Positions 56,559-64,000 of a stretch of 64,000 nucleotides of DNA are shown piece after piece. Every line of letters starts with the position of its first letter. The stretch's first letter is position 1. The notes under the pieces were generated by a model. The model saw nothing but the letters and a program-made list of their open reading frames with translations, had not been told where the DNA came from and ran no database searches. Source of the DNA: Acidimicrobiaceae bacterium (GTDB lineage: Bacteria > Actinomycetota > Acidimicrobiia > Acidimicrobiales > Aldehydirespiratoraceae); NCBI GenBank assembly GCA_016845585.1, contig JAERSO010000026.1:114607-178606 (forward strand), given 5' to 3'. Both the position numbers and the translations under genes were made by a program.

Positions 56559-58660
56559 TGGTCGCCGTCGATCCGGCGGCACGGGAGACTTCACCGGCAA
56601 CGGTGCGAGTCGGCGGCTGGGACCACAACGACACCACCGTCTTCAATCGCGAGCTCAGCTGGCTGGCGTTCAACGCACGCGTTCTTCACCTTGCCGCTGA
56701 CCGATCGGTTCCGCTGCTCGAACGAGCGGCATTTCTCGCCATCTTCTCGAGCAACCTCGACGAGTTCTTCCAGGTTCGTGTGTCGGGCCTTCACGACCAA
56801 CTGGCGGCCGGCATCACCAAGCCGACGGCCGACGGCCGGCTACCCGGCACCCAGATCGAGGAGATTCGCCGGGTGGTCGGCGGACTCACCGCACAACACC
56901 AGGCCACGTTCCTCGACGAGGTACGACCCGCCCTCCGGCACGAGGGAATCGCGTTGGTCGACTACGCCGAACTCGACGATGACCAGCGTGAACACGCGGC
57001 CGTGCAGTTTCGCCAGCGGATCTTCCCCGTCCTCACCCCGCTCGCCGTCGACCCCGGACACCCGTTTCCGTACATCTCGGACCTGTCCTTGAATCTCGCG
57101 GTGCTCATGCGCGACCCGAGGGACGATCGCCGTCTCTTCGCTCGGGTGAAGGTCCCCAACACGCTGGCACGCTGGATGCCGGTCGACGACGTGCACGTGC
57201 CGCTCGAACAGGTGATCGCCGCCCATCTCCCACTGCTGTTCCCCGGGATGGAGATCCTCGAGCATCACGCGTTCCGGGTCACCCGCAACGCCGACCTGAC
57301 CCTCGAGGAAGAGGATGCCGACGACCTTCTCGTGGCCGTCGAGTACGAACTCCGCCGTCGCCGGTTCGGTCGGGCGGTCCGCCTCGAGATCTCCGCCTCG
57401 ATGTCGGACGAAGTCCTCGATCTGTTGCTCCGTGAGCTGGATCTCGATCCCACCGACGTCTACGCGAGCCTGGCGCCACTCGACGCCCGTTCTCTGTTGG
57501 AGCTCGTCGACAGCGAACGACCCGACCTGCGCTGGCCCGCGTGGCAGGGTGTGACCGAGCCCTCCCTCGTCCTAGACGAAGACGAGCCGACCGAATTCTT
57601 CTCGGTGCTTCGACGCGGCGACGTGCTCATCCATCATCCGTATTCATCGTTCAGCACCTCGGTGATCGAGTTCATCCACCAGGCCGCCGTCGACCCCCAC
57701 GTCCTCGCCATCAAGCTCACCCTGTACCGCACATCGGGTGACAGCCCGATCATCGATGAACTCATCCGGGCGGCCGAACGGGGCAAACAGGTGGCCGTGC
57801 TCGTCGAGCTGAAGGCTCGATTCGACGAGGCGGCCAACATCGGCTGGGCCCGCCGCCTCGAGCAGGCCGGTGTGCACGTCGCATACGGTCTCGTCGGACT
57901 CAAGATCCACACGAAGACCGCCATGGTCGTGCGGGAGGAGGCCGATGGTGTTCGGCGGTACTGCCACATCGGCACCGGCAACTACAACCATCGCACCGCC
58001 CGGATCTACGAAGATCTCGGGCTCCTCACCGCAGACCCCGTGGTCGGGGACGACCTCGCCGATCTGTTCAACTACCTGACCGGCTACGGCCGCGACATCG
58101 AGTACGAACGACTCCTCGTCGCGCCGGAGGGCCTCCGGCCCGGGTTGACGGCGCTCATCGACGGCGAGATTGCATCCGGCCGCGGTCGAATCGTGATGAA
58201 GATGAACAGCCTGGTCGACGCACCGATGATCTCGAAGCTCTATGAGGCATCGCAGGCCGGTGTCGACATCGATCTCATCGTCCGAGGTATCTGCTGCCTG
58301 CGCCCGGGCGTTTCGGGTCTGAGTGATCGAATCCGCGTCCGGTCCATCATCGGCCGGTATCTCGAGCACAGCCGGATCTTCCAGTTCGGCAACGGGGAGG
58401 GCCCCGGGCAACCCGTCGCCTACATCGGCTCGGCGGATCTGATGAGCCGGAACCTGAATCGGCGGGTCGAGGCACTCGTTCGTATCGCTGACCCAGCCCT
58501 CGCTGGGCGACTCCAGGAGGTCCTCGACGTGGCCCTCACCGACGACCGGTTGGCGTGGACCCTCGATGGCGACGGTGTGTGGACCAGGCGTTGCGGCCCG
58601 GCCGGCGTCGACTCGCACGAGCGTTTCCAGCATCTCGCGACGGCGCGGTCCCGTGCCTAG
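56558..58660 (+). CDS. ppk1: Polyphosphate kinase 1
   Basis: 700 aa. Reversibly makes polyphosphate from ATP. N-terminal FNRELSWLAFNARVL, tetramer core IFSSNLDEFFQVR, and the two phospholipase D-like domains with catalytic histidines in LKIHTKTAMV and HIGTGNYN. ATG overlaps the ROK stop (TGATG); the NUDIX gene overlaps its end by 8 nt. Complements the pst system for phosphate storage. Confidence 0.96.
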   Translation: MVAVDPAARETSPATVRVGGWDHNDTTVFNRELSWLAFNARVLHLAADRSVPLLERAAFLAIFSSNLDEFFQVRVSGLHDQLAAGITKPTADGRLPGTQIEEIRRVVGGLTAQHQATFLDEVRPALRHEGIALVDYAELDDDQREHAAVQFRQRIFPVLTPLAVDPGHPFPYISDLSLNLAVLMRDPRDDRRLFARVKVPNTLARWMPVDDVHVPLEQVIAAHLPLLFPGMEILEHHAFRVTRNADLTLEEEDADDLLVAVEYELRRRRFGRAVRLEISASMSDEVLDLLLRELDLDPTDVYASLAPLDARSLLELVDSERPDLRWPAWQGVTEPSLVLDEDEPTEFFSVLRRGDVLIHHPYSSFSTSVIEFIHQAAVDPHVLAIKLTLYRTSGDSPIIDELIRAAERGKQVAVLVELKARFDEAANIGWARRLEQAGVHVAYGLVGLKIHTKTAMVVREEADGVRRYCHIGTGNYNHRTARIYEDLGLLTADPVVGDDLADLFNYLTGYGRDIEYERLLVAPEGLRPGLTALIDGEIASGRGRIVMKMNSLVDAPMISKLYEASQAGVDIDLIVRGICCLRPGVSGLSDRIRVRSIIGRYLEHSRIFQFGNGEGPGQPVAYIGSADLMSRNLNRRVEALVRIADPALAGRLQEVLDVALTDDRLAWTLDGDGVWTRRCGPAGVDSHERFQHLATARSRA

Positions 58661-59108
58661 GGCCAGTGACCAACTGCCCCTCGGTCATCCCGATGTCGAG
58701 GTGTGGGCTGCGGGCGGGATCATCACCCGCGTGGTGAATGACGACCTCGAGGTTCTCCTGGCCCATCGCCCGAACCATGTCGACTGGACCTTCCCGAAAG
58801 GGAAGCTCGATGAAGGCGAGACGCTCCGGTCGTGTGCGCTGCGCGAGGTCCACGAGGAGACCGGGCTGCACTGCACCACGCACAACCGACTCGACCCCGT
58901 CTTCTACCGTGATGATCGCAATCGACGCAAGGGTGTCGTGTACTGGATCATGAGCGTCGACGGTGGTGCCTACGTGCCCAATGACGAGGTCGATGCGATC
59001 GGCTGGTTCGATCTGCAGTCAGCCGACACGGTGCTGACATACAAGCACGACCGCGCCTTGTTGCGCGGAGTAGACGTCGATCGAATCCGTTCTACGATGC
59101 GGCCGTGA
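58653..59108 (+). CDS. NUDIX hydrolase, MutT1-like without phosphatase domain
   Basis: 151 aa. Complete NUDIX box GKLDEGETLRSCALREVHEETGL split as G-x5-E-x7-REVHEETGL. Cleans up oxidised or diadenosine-type nucleotides. In mycobacteria ppk is followed by mutT1, which carries an extra C-terminal histidine-phosphatase domain missing here. GTG 58653 overlaps ppk1. Confidence 0.85.
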   Translation: MPRASDQLPLGHPDVEVWAAGGIITRVVNDDLEVLLAHRPNHVDWTFPKGKLDEGETLRSCALREVHEETGLHCTTHNRLDPVFYRDDRNRRKGVVYWIMSVDGGAYVPNDEVDAIGWFDLQSADTVLTYKHDRALLRGVDVDRIRSTMRP

Positions 59109-60682
59109 CGAGCGACGGCTGGCGCCCACTTCGACCTCCGAAACCGGAGCATCGGGGCTCCGCCGCGTTCGTCGTCTCGCCGTTCATGCGGCTGGCGCGT
59201 GTCCACGCATTCGGCGCGGCATCCGATGCGGCCATCGCCGTGACGCTGGCGGGCAGCGTTTTCTTCTCGATCAGCCCGGATGATTCCCGCGGGCGAGTCG
59301 CCCTCTACCTCCTGTTGACGATGGCGCCCTTTGCGATCGTGGCGCCCCTGATCGGCCCGGTCATCGATCGCGCCAGCGGCGGTCGACGGGTGATGATCAT
59401 CGCCACGGCACTGGGTCGTGGTGTGCTCGCATTCCTGATGATCGGCGACGTCGGCACACTATGGCTCTTCCCCGAGGCATTCGCCCTTCTGGTGTTGCAG
59501 AAGGGCTACTCGGTCGCCAAGAGCGCCGTCGTTCCCGTGTTGGTCAGGACCGAGCAGGACCTCGTGTCGGCGAACAGTCGGCTTGCGCTGATCAGCGCGG
59601 TCTCCGGTATCGCCGGCGCCACGATCGCCGGTGTCTTCTCGCTCGTGGGCGGTCCGAGCTACTCGGCCGCGATCGCGATGTTCGGATTCGTCATCACCAC
59701 GGTGATGGCGTTCCAGACGGCGCCGATCGTGGTCGCCGCCGAACCGACCGCGGCGTTGGAGAAGGAGGAGCTTCGTGACACCGCCGTGTTGTTGGCGGCC
59801 TCGGCCACCGCGATCCTGCGCGGCCTTGTTGGGTTCGTCACGTTCCTGCTGGCTTTCGAGTTCCGCGGCGGCAAGGACGGCCTGGATGTGAGCACGCTCG
59901 GTGCGGCGGCCGGGGGCGCCACCGCAACCGCTCGCGACATCGACATCGCCGGCGATCCCGCCGCGCCCGCGTGGCACTTCGGCGTGGTCCTCATCGCTGC
60001 TGGTATCGGCGCGTTGGTGGGTGCCAAGATCGCGCCGACGGTCCGTCAGCGGATCCCCGAGGAACGAATGCTGGTCACCGCTCTCGCGTTGGTGTTCGCG
60101 GCCGCTGTCTTCGCGATGTTCACGGGGAATCTGTCGGGCGCAACCGTGCTCTCGTTCGCCATTGCATCTGGCGCGGCCACGGGCAAGCTCGCCTTCGACT
60201 CGCTCGTGCAACGTGCGGCGCCGGATGCGAACTATGGCCGGTCGTTCGCCCGCTTCGAGGCGCGCTTTCAGTTCGCCTGGGTGCTCGGCGCTTTCATCCC
60301 CGCGGTGTTCCCGTTGAACATCGTCGTCGGCGGTCTCGCTGTCGCGGTGGCCTCCGGATTCGCGATCGTTTCGTACATCCTCGGTCGACCGGGCCGCTCG
60401 TGGCTGTCGTTGCGACCGAAGCAGGGCGTATCGACGGATGGGCCTGTCGCCTCGGCCTCGACTGTGGTCTCGGAGTCCACCGACGACCACGTCGAGTTCC
60501 AGGAGTTCACCGACGAGGATCTCCGTCCGTCCCAGCCCCAGGCCCCCGCGGGCACGACGGAGTGGGCCGGCGGGTGGGATGCGGCGACACCGATCGTGTC
60601 CTCGGTCGAAGGCGTTCACGTCGAGCCGCCACCGGACGATCCGCCCCAGCCCCGAGAGGAACCAGACCCGGGCTCGGTCTGA
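59105..60682 (+). CDS. MFS transporter
   Basis: 525 aa with about twelve spans in two halves; IGPVIDRASGGRR carries the family's cytoplasmic loop 2-3 motif. Long acidic, Pro-rich cytoplasmic tail from about 430. Substrate unknown. GTG start in a GTGA overlap with the NUDIX gene; last gene of the operon. Confidence 0.83.
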   Translation: MTSDGWRPLRPPKPEHRGSAAFVVSPFMRLARVHAFGAASDAAIAVTLAGSVFFSISPDDSRGRVALYLLLTMAPFAIVAPLIGPVIDRASGGRRVMIIATALGRGVLAFLMIGDVGTLWLFPEAFALLVLQKGYSVAKSAVVPVLVRTEQDLVSANSRLALISAVSGIAGATIAGVFSLVGGPSYSAAIAMFGFVITTVMAFQTAPIVVAAEPTAALEKEELRDTAVLLAASATAILRGLVGFVTFLLAFEFRGGKDGLDVSTLGAAAGGATATARDIDIAGDPAAPAWHFGVVLIAAGIGALVGAKIAPTVRQRIPEERMLVTALALVFAAAVFAMFTGNLSGATVLSFAIASGAATGKLAFDSLVQRAAPDANYGRSFARFEARFQFAWVLGAFIPAVFPLNIVVGGLAVAVASGFAIVSYILGRPGRSWLSLRPKQGVSTDGPVASASTVVSESTDDHVEFQEFTDEDLRPSQPQAPAGTTEWAGGWDAATPIVSSVEGVHVEPPPDDPPQPREEPDPGSV

Positions 60683-60685
60683 GCG

Positions 60686-61870
60686 TCAGTCCGGCAGGTC
60701 GATCCGGGCCAACCACAAGCCGGGGGCATCGACTTCGGTCGGCGTGGGGAGGTGCGCAGGGTCCGTCCACAAGCGGCTCAACCCGTCCTCACCGGCGCGT
60801 TCCACGATGCCGGCCGCGAACGTCGCACCACGGTCGTACTGAGCGGCATCGAGTTCGAGGCCGAGGATGCGTTCGACGAAACGGTCGTTGGTGTTGGCCT
60901 CGACTCGGCGTCGGCGCAGCGCCTCGGTGAGCATGTCGTACGAGCCGATCAGTGTGGCGCCGATGCGATCCATGATGTGGTCGACATAGCCGGTTATGGC
61001 GGCGATCAGGGCGGTGAGTTCGGGCTGGAGGGCGATCTGGGCCGGCGAGCGAACGGCACCCAGGATCGCATCCGGGTCCGACATCAGTCCCTGGAGATCG
61101 GCCAGCGCTTCGGGCCCGGCGGAGAGATCGAGCGCACCGAGCTGCTGTTGCATGGCATCGGGATTGCTCTCGAATGCTCTGGCGTGGCGGATCAACAAGT
61201 CGTCCAGTCGAGTGCGGACGTGGGGGACGCCGAGCACCGCGTGGTGCGCGACCTCGTGAAGGCAGATCCAGAGGCGGAGGTCGTCACGGTCGAGCGACCA
61301 GTCGTCGCCGAACTCGTCGACATTGCGCAACAGGACCAGGAGGGGCTGATCGGCGGGGCGGGGGATCGGAAGTTCGTACCCGCCCAGTGCGCGTTGCGCG
61401 ATGTTGCCGACCATCGAGCCGGTGGTCATGCTCAGCATCATCGGGCCGAGCATCTTGCTGAGGCCGTCGAACATCGAGGCCATGGGATCGTCGCTGGGAA
61501 GATCATCAGGGGTGTTCATCCCCGCGGCCATCGATTCGGAGAGTGCGGCGAACAGCGACTTGTAGTCGGTGACGGTGCGGTCCGCCCACTGCGAGCGATT
61601 GCCGACCTCGACCGTGAGCGCACCGCCCCGGGCCACGGGAAGTCCGGTGGCCTGGGCGACCTGGAGTTCCGCGACGCGGATCAGTTGCTCGACGGCGATT
61701 CGGTCGGTCGGGTCGATGTTCGGCTCGGTCTGACCGTCGTTGGCCACTGTGCGGGCGAGTTGGCGTGCCGCGTCCGGACCTCCCGAACCGGCTCCTTGCA
61801 TCATTCGCATGAGCTCGCCGAGGAACGGCACACCCCCAAATGGATCGTCGGGTAGCGGTCCGTCGGTCAT
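60686..61870 (-). CDS. Zincin_2-family zinc metalloprotease
   Basis: 394 aa. Zinc motif HEVAHHAVLG (HExxH) in the middle of an otherwise actinobacterial-specific fold (DUF2342/Zincin_2). No signal peptide; cytoplasmic. Substrate unknown. ATG 61870 chosen over 61879 because TACGAT lies 7 nt upstream of it. Convergent with the MFS gene (3 nt apart). Confidence 0.85.
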   Translation of the reverse strand: MTDGPLPDDPFGGVPFLGELMRMMQGAGSGGPDAARQLARTVANDGQTEPNIDPTDRIAVEQLIRVAELQVAQATGLPVARGGALTVEVGNRSQWADRTVTDYKSLFAALSESMAAGMNTPDDLPSDDPMASMFDGLSKMLGPMMLSMTTGSMVGNIAQRALGGYELPIPRPADQPLLVLLRNVDEFGDDWSLDRDDLRLWICLHEVAHHAVLGVPHVRTRLDDLLIRHARAFESNPDAMQQQLGALDLSAGPEALADLQGLMSDPDAILGAVRSPAQIALQPELTALIAAITGYVDHIMDRIGATLIGSYDMLTEALRRRRVEANTNDRFVERILGLELDAAQYDRGATFAAGIVERAGEDGLSRLWTDPAHLPTPTEVDAPGLWLARIDLPD

Positions 61871-61877
61871 ACGAGGC

Positions 61878-61883
61878 ATCGTA
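61878..61883 (-). promoter_or_regulatory. -10 box of a leaderless promoter for the Zincin_2 gene
   Basis: Minus-strand TACGAT followed by 7 nt and ATG at 61870. Confidence 0.55.
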
Positions 61884-61947
61884 GATGGGTGACCTCCACA
61901 ATTCCCGGCGCGCTTCGCGCCGTCGGCCTCACGATGGGATCCTCTTC

Positions 61948-62997
61948 ATGACGCGTCGTGTGGCCGTGACCGGTGCGGCCGGCTCGATCGGCACCCGAGT
62001 GGTCGCCCTTCTCGCCGAGCTGGCGGAGTGCGATGTACTGGCGATCGATCGGGTCGAACTCGACGCACCCCCATCGGTCGAGACCAAGCGCCTCGATCTG
62101 ACATCAGCTGATCTGGTTTCGGTCTTCACCGGGATCGATGCCGTCGTGCACCTGGCCACAACCGTCACACCCGGCGAGATCGATGATGCGGCCGAGGCGC
62201 TGGAGATGGCCATCCTCCGTCGGGTTCTCGATGCCGCAACGGAGACGAACGTGGGGCAGGTCGTCTCGCTGTCGACGGCCATGGTCTACGGCGCGTGGGT
62301 CGGCAATCCCGTTCCGATCACCGAGGACGCCGCCAGCCGCCCCAACCCCGACTTCAGTTGGGCCGTGCTGCGGGGCGAGGTCGAGAACGCCACGCTGGAA
62401 TGGGCGACGGGGCGCGACGCCGCGGCCGCGGTGCTTCGCCCCACCGCAGTGGTGGCCGAAGATCACCTCGGGCAGTTGGCCCGGGTGCTCCACACCGCCA
62501 GGATCGGTATCGCGGCCGAAGGAGACCCGCCGGTCCAGTACCTCCATGTCGACGACCTGGCCGCTGCGGTGGTCTCGGTCGTCGAATCGAAGTTCGATGG
62601 AGTCGTGAACGTCGCGCCGGACGGATGGATCCCGCCCGACGCGCTGCACGATCTCGAGGGTCCGAAACCGCGCGTGCGGGTACCGGCAGTGGCCGCGCGT
62701 TGGATCGCCGCAGTGCGATGGCGGGCGGGCTTCTCGCCGATCCCGCCCGGGATCGTGCCGTACACGTCGCACTCATGGGTCGTGGCGAACGATCGGATCC
62801 GTGAACTCGGATGGGTGCCGCGCTGGACCAATGAGGAGGCATGGGTGGTGTCACACCACCCGGGGCCCCTGGATCGGCTGCCGGCGCGCAAGCAGCAGGA
62901 ACTCGCGCTCGCGGTCGCCGGCGTCGCCATCGTCGCAACGCTGATCGGGCTCGGTCTTCTGGTCCGCCGACTGCGGCGCGGCCCTCAGCCGTCGTAG
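61948..62997 (+). CDS. Membrane-anchored SDR/epimerase-like protein lacking YxxxK
   Basis: 349 aa. Rossmann start [26 protein letters not shown] and the active-site strand VSLSTAMVYG match NAD-dependent epimerases. The YxxxK pair expected in the following helix reads WAVLR (FSWAVLRGEVE). A C-terminal membrane span (about 320-342) is present. Probably binds NAD but may not be a normal epimerase. ATG 61948 chosen; divergent from the Zincin_2 gene. Confidence 0.78.
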   Translation: MTRRVAVTGAAGSIGTRVVALLAELAECDVLAIDRVELDAPPSVETKRLDLTSADLVSVFTGIDAVVHLATTVTPGEIDDAAEALEMAILRRVLDAATETNVGQVVSLSTAMVYGAWVGNPVPITEDAASRPNPDFSWAVLRGEVENATLEWATGRDAAAAVLRPTAVVAEDHLGQLARVLHTARIGIAAEGDPPVQYLHVDDLAAAVVSVVESKFDGVVNVAPDGWIPPDALHDLEGPKPRVRVPAVAARWIAAVRWRAGFSPIPPGIVPYTSHSWVVANDRIRELGWVPRWTNEEAWVVSHHPGPLDRLPARKQQELALAVAGVAIVATLIGLGLLVRRLRRGPQPS

Positions 62998-64000
62998 ACG
63001 TCGGAGCCGAGCACGACCATGCAACTGACGTGCTCGCCGTTGCGATCGACCGTGATGTCGACCGCGTCGCCGGGTTCGTAGCCGCGAAGCACCGCCACCA
63101 TCTCGGCCATCGAGGCGATGACCTCGTCGTCGATCGCCACGATCAGGTCAGCGGGTGAGACCCCACCGAGGTCAGCCGGGCCATCGGTGACGACGGCAGT
63201 GACGACGGACCCGAGCTCGTCGCCTTCCGGTCCGCGCGCGGTGACACCGATGCGGACGTGCGTGGTGGTGCCATCGGCGATGATCTCGGCCGCGACCGCG
63301 TTCGCGACGTCGATCGGGATGAGCGCAGCAGGGGAGTCGACCTCGGTCGCGGCGGTGATCCCGACGACGGCCCCGGTGCCATCGACAGCGATCGACCCGG
63401 GCGGGAGCTCGCCGAGCGCTTCGGTCAACGTGTGAATGCCGATGAGATGCTCGCCGTCGGCCTTTGTCGACGCGGCGGCTCGCTGTTCGATGGTGTGGTG
63501 CTGAGCGCCACCGGTCGGATCGATCACCGCGACGGAACTGCCATCGTCGGGCGGGCCGCTTGCCATGATCGCCGGGGCGATCGAGGTCGTGGTCTTCAGT
63601 ACGGAGATGTCGGTGACCGGATCGGTGCCGATGAGCGTGGCCTCCCCGATCTCGCCACTGGCGCTGTGGACCAGGAAGGTGGTCTCGCCGTCCAGGGCCT
63701 GGCCGCTGGAGATCAGATAGCCGTCATCACGAACGGCGACGGCACCGGCCAACGTACGAATGCCGTTGCCGGACCGGACCAAGACGGTCGACGGGCGGGC
63801 ATCGCGACTGACTTCGGTCGGCCAGTCGGTTTCGCTCGTGACTCGGGGCGTGACCGACTCGACGATCAGTGCCCCACCCAGGGCCCAGAGCGGCCCGAAG
63901 TGGCGGGCGTTGCCGGTCGCCGGCGTGGTGAGCACCGGCTCGACGGCCTGGCGCGCTTCCCAGGCGACCTCGGAGGGGTGGCGCCAGATGCGCTCCTCGG
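62985..64000 (-). CDS. HtrA-like PDZ protein with degenerate catalytic triad (5' end outside window)
   Basis: The frame continues past 63935 to the window edge (reading EERIWRHPSEVAWEARQAVE), so the gene begins outside. A cytoplasmic N-terminal part and one membrane span (WALGGALIVESV) precede a protease-like domain and a C-terminal PDZ domain (VTDGPADLGGVSPADLIVAI). The catalytic His position reads SSGQAL rather than TNAHVV; GNSGGP is replaced by LPPGSI; Asp is kept in DPVTDISVLK. Probably a binding or regulatory member of the HtrA family. Its stop overlaps the SDR gene end by 13 nt. Confidence 0.75.
   Translation of the reverse strand, partial: EERIWRHPSEVAWEARQAVEPVLTTPATGNARHFGPLWALGGALIVESVTPRVTSETDWPTEVSRDARPSTVLVRSGNGIRTLAGAVAVRDDGYLISSGQALDGETTFLVHSASGEIGEATLIGTDPVTDISVLKTTTSIAPAIMASGPPDDGSSVAVIDPTGGAQHHTIEQRAAASTKADGEHLIGIHTLTEALGELPPGSIAVDGTGAVVGITAATEVDSPAALIPIDVANAVAAEIIADGTTTHVRIGVTARGPEGDELGSVVTAVVTDGPADLGGVSPADLIVAIDDEVIASMAEMVAVLRGYEPGDAVDITVDRNGEHVSCMVVLGSDVYDG

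Noticed and set aside
61908..61924. Short GGCGCG/CGCGCC hairpin in the divergent Zincin_2-SDR region
   Set aside because: Too short and GC-trivial to call a regulatory element or terminator.

Overview
The window is gene-dense, high-GC bacterial chromosome with no rRNA, tRNA, CRISPR array, prophage or recognisable transposase gene. Two WhiB proteins, ECF sigma/anti-sigma pairs, a ppk1-MutT neighbourhood, a Zincin_2 metalloprotease, and MoxR-like and VWA proteins resembling Rv0958/Rv0959 point to an actinobacterium. The menaquinone-type sdhCAB, cytochrome P450, SCP2-like and MaoC genes, and the repeated TANNNT box 6-8 nt before start codons, fit the class Acidimicrobiia (Ilumatobacter/Microtrichales-like); this placement is inference.

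Layout. 1-6.5 kb: a phosphate operon pstS-pstC-pstA-pstB, then a PhoU-histidine kinase fusion and an OmpR-type response regulator, all overlapping or abutting. PstC carries an extra N-terminal RDD-like membrane domain. 6.5-9.4 kb: PcrA/UvrD helicase and a frameshifted Tat-exported protein gene. 9.4-12 kb (minus strand): P450, AlaX-type editing protein and a small membrane protein. 12-20.3 kb: sucCD, a tandem pair of amidase-like lipoproteins (the second without catalytic residues), purH, plsC and icd. 20.3-22.3 kb (minus): an H-NOX gas sensor followed by a frameshifted GGDEF-EAL protein. 22.4-26 kb: a heterodimeric ABC exporter. 26-34 kb: GT87 glycosyltransferase, minimal GGDEF protein, mdh, Fpg/Nei glycosylase, SCP2-like, RDD, DUF368 lipid translocase, MarR and an alpha/beta hydrolase. 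34-37.6 kb (minus): sdhCAB. 37.7-39.8 kb: a GH2-like protein lacking its nucleophile.

39.8-47.7 kb: a MoxR-like ATPase and its probable VWA partner, separated by 4.4 kb. That gap holds an inverted-repeat-bounded module (ECF sigma plus membrane SH3 protein, both frameshifted), a GH1-like protein without catalytic glutamates, a MaoC hydratase and a TetR regulator. 47.8-52.9 kb: one 1,696-residue multi-GAF/PAS/GGDEF/EAL protein. 53-55.3 kb: whiB, tatA, ECF sigma/anti-sigma and a second whiB. 55.3-60.7 kb: ROK kinase, ppk1, NUDIX and MFS genes in a tightly overlapping operon. 60.7-64 kb: Zincin_2 metalloprotease, a membrane-anchored SDR-like protein and an HtrA-like PDZ protein running off the window.

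Themes. Phosphate uptake and signalling (pst/PhoU-kinase) and polyphosphate synthesis (ppk1) both occur. Most TCA genes (sucCD, icd, mdh, sdhCAB) lie within 26 kb. Three cyclic-di-GMP proteins are present, one beside a heme gas sensor. Several enzymes have lost catalytic residues (amidase, GH2, GH1, HtrA, SDR). Four genes carry single-base frameshifts, each repaired by restoring one G and three of them in G tracts; these may be assembly errors or genuine decay. A family of GGGGTC/GACCCC palindromes sits on the stop codons at gene ends.
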